Assembly (NCBI RefSeq): GCF_000024405.1
Contig: NC_013517.1
Location: 3,379,989-3,443,988 of the forward strand
Direction: 5' to 3'
Length of the DNA stretch: 64,000 nucleotides
From: Sebaldella termitidis ATCC 33386
Lineage (GTDB): Bacteria; Fusobacteriota; Fusobacteriia; Fusobacteriales; Leptotrichiaceae
In this document: piece by piece, positions 1 through 8,670 of the stretch
Numbering within the stretch: the first letter of the stretch is position 1
How the letters are laid out: each line of letters opens with the position of its first letter
Made by a program: the position numbers and the translations under genes
The notes under the pieces: model-generated
What the model was told of the DNA's origin: nothing
Databases searched by the model: none
The model's input: only the letters and a program-made list of their open reading frames with translations

Positions 1-1
1 A

Positions 2-1780
2 GGAAAAGGTACTCTGAATGTACAGGGGGACCTTAATATAAAAACAAATTCCGGAAATATACAGTCCGTTATTTATGCTACAAACAACGGAACAATTGAT
101 ATCACTAACTCTGTGGCTGATCTGAAAGGAGATATTCTTTCTAATAATGGAGCACGTATTACAATGGACATAAAAGACGGCTCAAAATGGGAAGGAGCTT
201 CCCGTATAGGAAACTCTGCTTCTACAGATATAAGCATGACAGGTACAGTCTGGCAGATGACAGATGATTCTGATCTGACTAATTTTAGTTTATTAGATAA
301 TTCTGTTGTTTATCTGAACTCTGATCCGTCTATGGGAACCTTCACACCAAGAACTCTTACAATATCAGATAATTATACAGGAAATAACGGTACAATAGTT
401 TTTAATACCAAGCTTGAGGATGACTTTTCAGCTACTGACAAATTGAACATTCTCGGCAATACCTTGGGTACAACTAAAGTACAGGTAAGAAATGCCGGCG
501 GAACAGGAGCCCATACTATAGATGGTATCGAATTAATATCTGTAGGCGGAACATCAGACGGTGAATTCGTAAAAGACGGCCGTATTGTTGCAGGCGCTTA
601 TGAATATTTTCTGAGCCGAGGCAATGGAGGAACTACGAATTATAATAACTGGTATCTTACAAGTAAAATACCGTCAATAATACCTCCGACTGTTACTCCT
701 CCGGTTGATCCTACTGATCCGGGGATTATTCCCCCAGAAGATCCGGCTATAGTTCCGCCGGATTCGGAAGCTTCTGTAAACCCTCCTGTATTTGGAGGAT
801 TCGAATCTGTATTTCGTCCTGAATCAGGAAGTTATATTGCTAACAATGCTGCTGTGAATTCATTATTTTTACACAGACTGCACGATCGTCTTGGTGATGC
901 CCAATATACAGATTCTATGTCTGGTCAGGATAAAGTTACAAGCATATGGGTACGAAGTGTGGGAGGCTACAATACCTTCAAGGATACTTCCGGACAGCTG
1001 GATACCAAAGGAAAAAGCTATGTAATACAGGCTGGCGGCGACATTGCGGACTGGTCTTCAAACGGCTCTGACCGTTTTCATCTGGGAGTTATGGGAGGAT
1101 ACGGAACAAATCATAACAAAACAAATTCCAATATGATTGATTATAACTCTAAAGGTAAAGTAGAGGGATATAATATAGGAATATACGGAACATGGTACTC
1201 AAATAAAGAAGACAGGTCCGGTCTTTATGCTGACAGCTGGCTTATGTATAACTGGTTTGACAATGAAGTAAACGGTGACGGACTTGATAAAGAAACATAC
1301 AGTTCAAAAGGATTAACAGCCTCTCTTGAAGGCGGCTATACCTTTGAAATAGATAAAAATTCTGACGGAAATGCTTTTTTTATCCAGCCGAAAGCTCAGG
1401 CTGTATATATGGGAGTAAAAACAGATAATCATACAGAATCAAATGGAACTATAGTAGAATTAAGCGGTGACGGGAATATTCAGACTCGTCTGGGCGTAAG
1501 ACTTTATACCGGAAATTCTAATTTTATAAACAGAAATGAAAAAAATGAATTTCAGCCTTTCATTGAAGCTAACTGGATTCATAATACAAAAGAATTCGGC
1601 GTAATTATGGATGGCGTAGAAAATAAACAAAGTAATGCAGGTGATTTGGCAGAAGTCAAATTAGGTACCGAATTAAAACTGAATCAAAATTTTGATCTGT
1701 GGGGAAATGTTGCATATCAATGGGGCGGCAGCAACTATAATGATACACAGGTAACTGTAGGACTGAAATACAGATTTTAG
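2..1780 (+). CDS. Autotransporter, C-terminal part (5' end outside window)
   Basis: Type V secretion protein: a passenger domain carried to the cell surface by its own outer-membrane beta-barrel. The reading frame is open from base 2, so the gene is cut by the window edge; a GTG at 113 is an in-frame codon and not the start. The visible passenger (about 230 residues) is Asn/Gly/Thr-rich beta-helix-like sequence without cysteine. A proline-rich linker follows (PPTVTPPVDP and similar, about 670-800), then roughly 300 residues of alternating beta-strands ending in the outer-membrane signature Tyr-Arg-Phe. A strong terminator follows the stop codon. The passenger's ligand or activity cannot be judged from this fragment. 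Confidence 0.9.
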   Translation, partial: GKGTLNVQGDLNIKTNSGNIQSVIYATNNGTIDITNSVADLKGDILSNNGARITMDIKDGSKWEGASRIGNSASTDISMTGTVWQMTDDSDLTNFSLLDNSVVYLNSDPSMGTFTPRTLTISDNYTGNNGTIVFNTKLEDDFSATDKLNILGNTLGTTKVQVRNAGGTGAHTIDGIELISVGGTSDGEFVKDGRIVAGAYEYFLSRGNGGTTNYNNWYLTSKIPSIIPPTVTPPVDPTDPGIIPPEDPAIVPPDSEASVNPPVFGGFESVFRPESGSYIANNAAVNSLFLHRLHDRLGDAQYTDSMSGQDKVTSIWVRSVGGYNTFKDTSGQLDTKGKSYVIQAGGDIADWSSNGSDRFHLGVMGGYGTNHNKTNSNMIDYNSKGKVEGYNIGIYGTWYSNKEDRSGLYADSWLMYNWFDNEVNGDGLDKETYSSKGLTASLEGGYTFEIDKNSDGNAFFIQPKAQAVYMGVKTDNHTESNGTIVELSGDGNIQTRLGVRLYTGNSNFINRNEKNEFQPFIEANWIHNTKEFGVIMDGVENKQSNAGDLAEVKLGTELKLNQNFDLWGNVAYQWGGSNYNDTQVTVGLKYRF

Positions 1781-1836
1781 TTTTCTGAATGTCATTTGTG
1801 TTCTAACTGAAAATCAAAATTTTTATATAATAAAGC

Positions 1837-1877
1837 AAACCGGAGTACAGTCAAAATACTGTCACTCCGGTTTTTTG
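1837..1877 (+). terminator. Rho-independent terminator of the first autotransporter
   Basis: Long GC-containing stem (AACCGGAGT-ACAGT paired with ACTGT-ACTCCGGTT, one bulged base) followed by a run of six T. It lies 57 bases after the stop codon. Confidence 0.85.
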
Positions 1878-2036
1878 CATATATAAATTTATGCCTTGTA
1901 AAAATCCCTATGCTTTTGGCTCCTTATTTTGGACTTTTCCTACCAATACTGGAAATACTTTTTTTATAATTTTTACTGATAGGCTTTCATTATACAGCTT
2001 CAAAATGAAGCTTATAAAAAATAAACACTTAAAAAG

Positions 2037-2061
2037 GTCTGAAAAATCTCAGACCTTATAT
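2037..2061 (-). terminator. Rho-independent terminator of the aquaporin gene
   Basis: Perfect 9-bp stem AAGGTCTGA/TCAGACCTT with a short loop, followed on the minus strand by TTT. It begins 10 bases beyond the aquaporin stop codon. Confidence 0.75.
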
Positions 2062-2070
2062 ATTATTTTA

Positions 2071-2751
2071 TTAACTTTCTGTATCAAATATTAAACATTT
2101 TTTATAAACATATCCTGCAAGTGCTCCTCCTGCCAGCGGGAAAATAATAAACAGCCATAATTGTGCCAGAGCTGTAGTACTGAATAATGCAGGTCCGAAA
2201 CTACGTGCCGGATTTACCGAAACTCCTGTAATCTGTATTCCTATAATATGTATCATAACCAGAGTAAGTCCTATAACCAGTCCTGCAAATTTTGTATTTG
2301 AATCTTTATGTGTAGCTCCCAGAATTACAAAGACGAAAATGAATGTAGCCACTAATTCGAAAACAGCTGCAGAATATACATTATATTCTCCGCCATAGCC
2401 GTAGCCGAAACCGTTTTGCCCAAGTCCGTCAAGATTACTGTAATAAGGCGAACCTGAAGCTATCATATATATCAGCCCCGAAGCAATAACTGCTCCTATC
2501 AGCTGAGCAGCAATATAAGGCAGTACCTCTTTTTTTTCTATCCTGTTGCTTATCCATGCACCTAGTGTAACAGCCGGATTAATATGACATCCTGACACAG
2601 ATCCTATCGAATAAGCCATTGCAACAATACTAAGTCCGAAGGCAAAAGCAATTCCCAGCTGCCCTACTTCATTTTTGGCAAAAACAACAGAACCGCAGCC
2701 AAATAAAACAAGAGTAAATGTCCCCAAACATTCGGCATAATATTTTTTCAT
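2071..2751 (-). CDS. aqpZ: Aquaporin Z-type water channel
   Basis: Major intrinsic protein family, 226 aa, inner membrane, passive water flux. Both pore signatures are present: NPA at residues 58-60 (HINPAVTLG) and NPAR at 180-183 (SVNPARSFGP). His168 and Arg183 correspond to the AqpZ selectivity filter, which argues for water rather than glycerol. The filter Phe of E. coli AqpZ appears to be Tyr here. The start at 2751 is preferred over an ATG eight codons upstream because AAGGAAATAAAT precedes it as a ribosome binding site. Monocistronic, with its own terminator and a promoter about 230 bases upstream. Confidence 0.93.
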   Translation of the reverse strand: MKKYYAECLGTFTLVLFGCGSVVFAKNEVGQLGIAFAFGLSIVAMAYSIGSVSGCHINPAVTLGAWISNRIEKKEVLPYIAAQLIGAVIASGLIYMIASGSPYYSNLDGLGQNGFGYGYGGEYNVYSAAVFELVATFIFVFVILGATHKDSNTKFAGLVIGLTLVMIHIIGIQITGVSVNPARSFGPALFSTTALAQLWLFIIFPLAGGALAGYVYKKCLIFDTES

Positions 2752-2989
2752 ATTTATTTCCTTTCTTGTTAACATATTTGTATGAAATCTTTTCCTAGTG
2801 CTGCATTCGATCCATTAATTAATCAAATACAATACCAGTACAGAGTCCGGTTTATCTTTAGTCAAACTTCAGTAACTATTCCATTAACTGACATAGATAC
2901 AGTACTGATAACAAGAACTGACAATAATGCTGCAGGCTCTAAAAATAAAGGTATCTGGCTAATCATGAATAGGACACTGCACTATCTGT

Positions 2990-3018
2990 ATTATAGTATA
3001 ATTTTAACTTTAGGTCAA
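2990..3018 (-). promoter_or_regulatory. Sigma-70-like promoter, probably for aqpZ
   Basis: Minus-strand -35 TTGACC (3018-3013) and -10 TATAAT (2995-2990) separated by 17 bases. Transcription would start near 2983 and leave an unusually long leader of about 230 nt before the aqpZ start. No other minus-strand gene lies between. Confidence 0.6.
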
Positions 3019-3090
3019 TATATCTGTTTTTTATTTTTTCCATTGATATTACTTAATTTCTAAAATTTTATTTTAAATTTCTTCAATAAA

Positions 3091-3099
3091 TGTTATAAT
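3091..3099 (+). promoter_or_regulatory. Extended -10 promoter element for the MOSC gene
   Basis: TG-T-TATAAT extended -10 element 27 bases before the MOSC start codon; the -35 region is weak. The ribosome binding site AGAAAGGA lies between it and the start. Confidence 0.5.
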
Positions 3100-3125
3100 T
3101 GAAAAAAATTAAGAAAGGATTAGCC

Positions 3126-3794
3126 ATGAAATTAATATCTGTAAATATAGGAAAGACAAAAACTTATGATTTCAACGGTGTAATTATAGAAACTGCTCTT
3201 AAAAAATCTCCTGTCTTTGACAATGTTTTTATTCATAAGTTAGGAGTTACCGGTGACGAACAGGCTGAAAAGGTAATTCACGGCGGTGTAGACAAGGCTG
3301 TCTGTCTGTATCCTTTTGAACATTATGAATACTGGGAGAAGACTTTAAATAAGAAAATGCCGGAAAATTCTTTCGGTGAAAATCTTACTGTTCAGGGAAT
3401 GACTGAAAAGGATGTCTGTATCGGAGATATTTTTCAGATAGGCGAAGTAATCCTACAGATAAGCCAGCCGAGACAGCCGTGTTTCAAGCTGACTTATATT
3501 CATAATGTCCCAAAAATGTCTTATCTCACTCAGGATTCAGGCTTTACCGGTTACTATGCACGTGTATTAAAAGAAGGAAATCTGAATGTAACTGATCAGA
3601 TAAAGCTTATTGAAAAAAATCCTCATAATATAAGTGTAGATTTTACAAATCAAATATTGCATAATGATACCACAAACAAAGAAGCAATAAAAAAGATTCT
3701 TCAGGTAGAAGAAATTTCCGGAAATCTGCGAAAGAGCTTTGAAAAATTGTCTGCCGGTGAAATAATAGATCCGCTTCCAAGACTGGGATCATAA
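3126..3794 (+). CDS. yiiM: MOSC-domain protein (YiiM family)
   Basis: Molybdenum-cofactor sulfurase C-terminal (MOSC) fold, 222 aa, the length of YiiM. E. coli YiiM uses Moco to reduce N-hydroxylated bases such as 6-hydroxylaminopurine. Visible family motifs are HGGVDKAV (52-59), FGENLT (83-88) and the conserved cysteine in QPRQPCFKL (Cys119), the expected Mo ligand. The C-terminal roughly 50 residues match the three-helix YiiM tail. The start at 3126 is chosen for its ribosome binding site over an ATG at 3099 that falls on the -10 box. The protein is a Moco user, so it depends on molybdate uptake such as the modABCD operon in this window. Confidence 0.85.
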   Translation: MKLISVNIGKTKTYDFNGVIIETALKKSPVFDNVFIHKLGVTGDEQAEKVIHGGVDKAVCLYPFEHYEYWEKTLNKKMPENSFGENLTVQGMTEKDVCIGDIFQIGEVILQISQPRQPCFKLTYIHNVPKMSYLTQDSGFTGYYARVLKEGNLNVTDQIKLIEKNPHNISVDFTNQILHNDTTNKEAIKKILQVEEISGNLRKSFEKLSAGEIIDPLPRLGS

Positions 3795-3821
3795 ACTTTT
3801 TCTGATATAGTACTGCATAAT

Positions 3822-3852
3822 AAAAAACATCATTTTCAGATGTTTTTTATTT
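3822..3852 (+). terminator. Terminator after the MOSC gene
   Basis: Ten-bp stem AAAAAACATC/GATGTTTTTT with a 7-base loop; A- and T-rich on both sides, so it could also work on the minus strand. It precludes the in-frame ATG at 3840 as the start of the following regulator. Confidence 0.7.
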
Positions 3853-3890
3853 TAATATATTTTCCGAATTTGAGAAAGGAGCACCTTGAT

Positions 3891-4643
3891 ATGAATAAAA
3901 ATTCCTATTATATCTATGATAAGGTTTCAAAAACAGAACTGGTTCTATACACTGACTCGTCTCTTTCATATCCTTTACATAATCATTCCAGTATTTTTTC
4001 AATCGGGATAATTTTAAACGGCAGCATCAGACTCTGTAAAGACGGATATTCTTCTATATATACTGCCGGTCAGATTTTCATTATTCCCCCGTATGTTCCG
4101 CATGCTTTGTATTCTATAGGAAAGGCTTCCCTTCTGACTATATGCATAAATAAAAATAAAGCTTCGGAAATTGATATAAATAAAATCATAAACCGTATAA
4201 TTTTCTTATATACCAAGACATTTAATTTAGGCTCTTTAAGCGGTACACAGCTTTTACTGCTGGCTGAAAATCTCTCATACTGCAAACATTTTTCTGCATA
4301 TAAATCTGTAACTCCGCAAATAAAAGAACTGCGGCAAATATTGGAATTTTCTCCAGAAATAACTATAAATATCGAAAAAATGGCAAAATCAGCATATATG
4401 AGCAAGTACCATTTTATAAGAAAATTTAAGAAAGAAACAGGCTTAACACCACATCAGTTTCAAATTCAAAATAAAATCAGAAGGGCCCAGAGAATTTTTA
4501 ATAATTCTGAAAATCTTGCCGAGCTTGCAATAGAAACAGGTTTTTTTGATCAAAGCCACTTTATCAGATATTTCAAAAAAATCGTTGGTCTTACACCGTC
4601 AGATTATAAAAAATCCTTTAAAATAGTATCACATACATTCTAA
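3891..4643 (+). CDS. AraC-family transcriptional regulator
   Basis: Cytoplasmic DNA-binding regulator of 250 aa. The N-terminal half is a cupin-like sensor barrel (PLHNHSS, then IIPPYVPHAL). The C-terminal 100 residues hold the double helix-turn-helix of AraC/XylS proteins, including MAKSAYMSKYHFIRKFKKETG and the signature FFDQSHFIRYFKKIVGLTPSDYK region. The start at 3891 has AAAGGAG nine bases upstream. It is convergent with the cupin gene, two bases apart at the stops. The effector is unknown; a small carbohydrate is usual for cupin-AraC proteins, and the target could be an adjacent gene. Confidence 0.88.
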   Translation: MNKNSYYIYDKVSKTELVLYTDSSLSYPLHNHSSIFSIGIILNGSIRLCKDGYSSIYTAGQIFIIPPYVPHALYSIGKASLLTICINKNKASEIDINKIINRIIFLYTKTFNLGSLSGTQLLLLAENLSYCKHFSAYKSVTPQIKELRQILEFSPEITINIEKMAKSAYMSKYHFIRKFKKETGLTPHQFQIQNKIRRAQRIFNNSENLAELAIETGFFDQSHFIRYFKKIVGLTPSDYKKSFKIVSHTF

Positions 4644-4645
4644 AA

Positions 4646-5032
4646 TCAGCATAGTGCCGGTATAAATTTGGCAAAAATCCAGAGACCCTCTGAACCGGCA
4701 GTTATTTCATGTTCTATGCCAGCCGGAAATATAGAAACAGTCCCCGGTTCATACTCAAACTCCTTGCCGCTTATTTTGCATGCTCCTTTCCCGCTGATAA
4801 CCTCATGTGTTTCCAGCTGATTTTCATGAATATGCAGTCCGATTTTTTTATAAGGGGCTATTTTCACAAGATGAAAGCTGAATTTACCTCCTGTTTCTCC
4901 GGAAGTAATAATATTCTTCATTTCCACTCCTTCAAATTTTGAATGCGGATACCATGAAATATCATTGAATGATATTCCCGTCCCTGTTAATTTCCCTTTG
5001 TTAAACATATCAAATATTTCATTTGAATTCAT
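4646..5032 (-). CDS. Small cupin-domain protein
   Basis: Single-domain cupin of 128 aa, cytoplasmic. The first cupin motif is GLHIHENQLETHEVISG (His67, His69, Glu74, His76) and the second PAGIEHEI (His108), so the metal site looks intact. Such proteins are isomerases, epimerases, dioxygenases or binding proteins, and sequence alone does not choose. Ribosome binding site TTGGAGGAATT precedes the start. No operon partner; convergent to the AraC-type regulator. Confidence 0.8.
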   Translation of the reverse strand: MNSNEIFDMFNKGKLTGTGISFNDISWYPHSKFEGVEMKNIITSGETGGKFSFHLVKIAPYKKIGLHIHENQLETHEVISGKGACKISGKEFEYEPGTVSIFPAGIEHEITAGSEGLWIFAKFIPALC

Positions 5033-5111
5033 TTTAATTCCTCCAATACTTTCTTGATAAATATATTATACGGAATTTATATTTTTCTTTATTGTAAAAA
5101 ATTGCTTAATT

Positions 5112-5148
5112 AAAAAAGGAGATTTTATTTTTTATTCTCTCCTTTTTT
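5112..5148 (-). terminator. Terminator of the exosortase K operon
   Basis: Stem AAAAAAGGAGA/TCTCCTTTTTT with an A/T loop. On the minus strand it falls about 30 bases after the stop of the MSEP-CTERM gene and ends in six T. Confidence 0.75.
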
Positions 5149-5177
5149 ATTTATATTCAAATCTGTAAATATAATTT

Positions 5178-7841
5178 TTATTCTTTAATTTTCATGTATC
5201 TTTTTCTAAGAAACAGAACAATTAATATTACTGCTGCTGTTGCCAGCCATCCTGCTTCCGACATCATAACAGACGGTGTTTTTTCACTTTTACCTTTAAG
5301 AAATTTTTCCTGCAGAGCAAGAAGCATTTCTTCCTGTTCTTTTGTTTCCATTACAATAAATGCTGTATTTTTAGTCAGAATTCTTTTTTGCATTGCTTCT
5401 TTGATTAATGCAGTCTGAGCTTTGGGTTCAGTATTCTGGAGTGCATTTTTCTGCAGCACAAAAGCTGCTTCATAATCATTTGACGGCTGTTTGCCGGAAG
5501 ACGATTCTCTGTATACAATCTCACTTTTCCCGTCATCTTCTACTGCTGTCCCGTTGTAATCAACCGCAGTATTCGTAATTATTTCATTTGTTTTCGCAAG
5601 TATATCATTACTGTAAAAATCATAAGGAATAAGTGACAAATCAGAATTCAGCCTGTAATAATATCTGCTCTCGGGAAAAACTCTCGCCATCTGTGTCTTC
5701 TCAAATTCAACAGCTCTGTTCATATTATCTGTTACCATAATAATAACAGGAAATTTGCCCTGTGGTACTGATGAAAGTATTTCCTCCACTGTATATGCCG
5801 TATTAAAGCCTCCTTCAGGCACCTCAGGTTCAGGAGAATTCAGATCCCCGATTAATTTTGACTGATAGGATACTGCATAAAACAAAGGCTTTTCAAGATT
5901 TTTATTTTTGCTATACTTCACAGCCAGCTCCAGATTCTCCTTATATGCTGATTTATCTCCCGCATCTATCAAAAAATAATACTGTGCTGTTCTCTCGATT
6001 TTAGGCAGCGACTTTTTATATGCTGCCGGAAGATAATCTACTCCATTCAGCTGCAGCGGTCTTTCTTCGGCATTTTCCGCTTCAAGATTAACTACAGTTC
6101 CTCCGATGGTAAAAGAGCCGCTTTGACTGTACATAATTTGAAATCCTGTTTTTCTTGTATAAGACTTTTCAAACGGAAAAGGAAAAATTCTTAACAGCAG
6201 TCTGTTATCATTATCATAATATATTATACCGGGATCTCTGGGTGTTCTTATAATACTTTCATAAGCAATTTGAGCAGCTCTCTTGTCTGTCATAATTCCG
6301 CGTTTTTTCGTTTCTCCCACATATAAATAATAATCTGTTATAAAGCTTCCGTCAGGAATTATAAAATCAGTTTTATATTCTCTGGGTCCGAATTTGTCTT
6401 CTGCCAGTGTTATTTCCATATCTACCCAGATTTTATATGCTCCTGCTTCTTCTATATATTCTTTGTCTCTTGTAGAAATTTTTACGCTGAAATCTCTGTT
6501 AATTTCTGTATCTCTTCCAATTATTTCAGAACTGCTGACCACTTTTTCAGGTGTAAAAATTTTTTGTATTTTTTCTTTTGATTTTTCTGTAAAAAAATTA
6601 TTTCCCAATGCAATATATCTGTATACTGATGATAATACAGGAGTTCCTCTGCCAAAAGTCACGACCTCCATCTCACGTGATGACACCATTGTAGCATCTA
6701 TCTGCGAGATTGATCTCTCTAATCTCCTGATATCCACCTTTGCACCGGTATTATTGCCCGATTCTGTGTAAGACACTGCCTTTTTAAAATTTATACCGTC
6801 TGCTCTAAAATTTGCGCCTATAATAACAGGAAGCGTTAATATCCCCGCTATTCCAGTAAAAATAATAATATTATCAGAATACCTCTTTTTCAAAATTTTT
6901 ATATCTCTCAAAATCTGTCTGAGCTGAACATAAAAAGCAGCTGCCGGTGCAAAAACAAGCAGACCAAGCCCATATATGATTATTCCCACCATTCCCAGCG
7001 GAATACACGGGATAAAAACAATAGTAAAGTATACTATATATACAAAACCGGCTATTTTTAGATAAAATACCGGAAGCTTCTGCGAAATACCCTTAATATC
7101 TATTAATAATACAAGTCCGTTTAATATTGCTATTATATAAAACCATTTGCTGCTGAAATCTCCGAATACACCGCCCATCTCGTTATTTAAGGTCAAACCT
7201 GCTACGGGAAGTATAATTCCAGTTATTGCAACCAGCAGACGATAAATACCCGTGTAGCTCTTCTCATTATCTCCAATTTCTGCAGATTTATTTTTTTGAG
7301 TATACAGCATGTAAAGTAATTTCGCTGTTAAAAAAAGGAATAAACATAGAAAACCAACAGCCATTATCATACTTATACTATTTAGGGAAAATACAGCTAA
7401 CAAAGCAAATGTTACTGTCGGCAGAATAATACACAGCACTGTTAATGCAATAATATTATTTTTACTGTTTTCATTTCCGGTTTTGACAGCTTCTGCTGCC
7501 AGATACACCATAGAAAAGCTATTAAACAGCATATAGAGAACCGGCGGTGATAAGCTTGAATATCCCAGATTTTCCTGATATAAAAAAATTATCCCGAATG
7601 AAAAAATAATAATAAACCCTGTAAGAAAAAAATACAGTTTTTTTAGTTCTATTTTCTCTTTTTCTTTATTTTTTATATAATAACTGAATATGATAATATT
7701 CAGAATTATCTCCAAAAAAAGAACAATGGTTAATCCTACTCCCGGCAGATCCCGGTTTAATAAAAAAGATAATGCTAAAAGCATTGCCATTATGCACTGA
7801 GGCAACGTTATAAAAATCAATAATTTCTTCAAATTTTTCAC
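5178..7841 (-). CDS. MSEP-CTERM-like sorting-signal membrane protein with VIT-like domain
   Basis: Large membrane-anchored exported protein (887 aa) that I read as the dedicated target of the adjacent exosortase K. About ten membrane segments occupy residues 1-350. A soluble region follows with a VIT-like part (about 455-590) and a vWA-like part (about 615-760) whose metal motif is degenerate (FLIDAGDKSA). The C-terminus has the tripartite form of a sorting signal: the short motif VMMSEAGW, a hydrophobic segment and the basic tail RKRYMKIKE. The motif reads MSEA here instead of MSEP. The GTG start overlaps the xrtK stop (GTGA) but sits inside GAGGAG; a TTG at 7832 is better spaced and may be the true start. 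Function beyond sorting is unknown. Confidence 0.8.
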   Translation of the reverse strand: MKNLKKLLIFITLPQCIMAMLLALSFLLNRDLPGVGLTIVLFLEIILNIIIFSYYIKNKEKEKIELKKLYFFLTGFIIIFSFGIIFLYQENLGYSSLSPPVLYMLFNSFSMVYLAAEAVKTGNENSKNNIIALTVLCIILPTVTFALLAVFSLNSISMIMAVGFLCLFLFLTAKLLYMLYTQKNKSAEIGDNEKSYTGIYRLLVAITGIILPVAGLTLNNEMGGVFGDFSSKWFYIIAILNGLVLLIDIKGISQKLPVFYLKIAGFVYIVYFTIVFIPCIPLGMVGIIIYGLGLLVFAPAAAFYVQLRQILRDIKILKKRYSDNIIIFTGIAGILTLPVIIGANFRADGINFKKAVSYTESGNNTGAKVDIRRLERSISQIDATMVSSREMEVVTFGRGTPVLSSVYRYIALGNNFFTEKSKEKIQKIFTPEKVVSSSEIIGRDTEINRDFSVKISTRDKEYIEEAGAYKIWVDMEITLAEDKFGPREYKTDFIIPDGSFITDYYLYVGETKKRGIMTDKRAAQIAYESIIRTPRDPGIIYYDNDNRLLLRIFPFPFEKSYTRKTGFQIMYSQSGSFTIGGTVVNLEAENAEERPLQLNGVDYLPAAYKKSLPKIERTAQYYFLIDAGDKSAYKENLELAVKYSKNKNLEKPLFYAVSYQSKLIGDLNSPEPEVPEGGFNTAYTVEEILSSVPQGKFPVIIMVTDNMNRAVEFEKTQMARVFPESRYYYRLNSDLSLIPYDFYSNDILAKTNEIITNTAVDYNGTAVEDDGKSEIVYRESSSGKQPSNDYEAAFVLQKNALQNTEPKAQTALIKEAMQKRILTKNTAFIVMETKEQEEMLLALQEKFLKGKSEKTPSVMMSEAGWLATAAVILIVLFLRKRYMKIKE

Positions 7842-8347
7842 TCCTCTTTATTTATAATTTTTTTCTCTGATTTGTAACTTAGAAAAGCATACAATCCAAT
7901 CCCTGAAGCAAAATACACCATAAGTGAAAAAATTGTATGGATTAATTGAAAATTTTCCAGTCTGCAAAACGGAATACTTGCTGTAATTCTGAATACTGTG
8001 ATAATATACGCCAAAAAAACGGCTGTAATACAAAATAAAAAGATTCTGCCGATTTTTTTCAAAAAACCTTCGTAATTATCTATGCGGCATATACTGAGTA
8101 TTAGAAACAGACATATAAATAATCTGGCTCCTATACAGCTTTGTCCTATTATAAACAAACCGCCCGCTTCACGGTATCCTATCCCCGGAATAAACTCAAA
8201 CCTCATCTGATACAAAAAATTTACAGCTGTAATATGCGGTATAAGCGTAATTTTTATATCTGCTGTTAAAATTCTGTAAACAGCAAAGGCCAGAATAACA
8301 GTAAATAAGAATATGATAATTTTTTCAATGCTAAAATTTTTAAACAT
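7838..8347 (-). CDS. xrtK: Exosortase K
   Basis: Polytopic inner-membrane cysteine transpeptidase of 169 aa, expected to cleave the C-terminal sorting signal of the neighbouring protein. Exosortase catalytic residues are visible in order: Cys71 in GQSCIGARLF, Arg120 in VFRITASIPF and His137 in LIHTIFSLMVYF. About five hydrophobic segments are present. It is shorter than classical EpsH exosortases, as expected for the K type. Ribosome binding site ACAGGAG lies seven bases upstream. The stop overlaps the downstream start, giving a two-gene operon. Exosortase K is normally found with a single neighbouring MSEP-CTERM substrate. Confidence 0.85.
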   Translation of the reverse strand: MFKNFSIEKIIIFLFTVILAFAVYRILTADIKITLIPHITAVNFLYQMRFEFIPGIGYREAGGLFIIGQSCIGARLFICLFLILSICRIDNYEGFLKKIGRIFLFCITAVFLAYIITVFRITASIPFCRLENFQLIHTIFSLMVYFASGIGLYAFLSYKSEKKIINKEE

Positions 8348-8556
8348 CAGTTTTCTCCTGTAATTTACATCCTGTATCCTGTATTATTTGATTCACAGTC
8401 CAGATAATACACTAAATTTTCATTCTCAATTTATTTTACAAAAAATTTTTAAAGGAAAATATTAAATACAAGTTACGGTTATTTTAGCATAAACTCTAAT
8501 GATTGTGTAGTCATGAGTTTTTTTAAGCAGATGTTTAATCTTATTATAAAAAAAGC

Positions 8557-8587
8557 TTGACTTGGAGCTAACTCAAAGTGATATAGT
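8557..8587 (+). promoter_or_regulatory. MerR-type promoter/operator upstream of the aldo/keto reductase operon
   Basis: A -35 TTGACT (8557-8562) and a -10 TATAGT (8582-8587) are separated by 19 bases, the stretched spacing typical of MerR-activated promoters. The spacer carries the dyad ACTTGGAG-N4-CTCAAAGT (8560-8579; 7 of 8 positions symmetric), which resembles the operators of aldehyde- or redox-responsive MerR proteins. The first gene starts about 80 bases downstream. No merR gene is in this window. Confidence 0.7.
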
Positions 8588-8670
8588 AATAATATAAAAA
8601 CAATTCTTACATTACAAATCTTTAAAATATCATATATTCATTATCATACGAAAAAGAGAGGAGAACTTAC

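Noticed and set aside
1891-2094. ORF of 67 codons between the autotransporter and the aquaporin gene
   Set aside because: No ribosome binding site, low-complexity product, and it overlaps the aquaporin terminator and stop codon.
2782-3063. ORF of 93 codons on the plus strand upstream of the MOSC gene
   Set aside because: No ribosome binding site, and it covers the aquaporin promoter; the product has no recognisable domain. It may be part of an old decayed gene but is not supported as a CDS.
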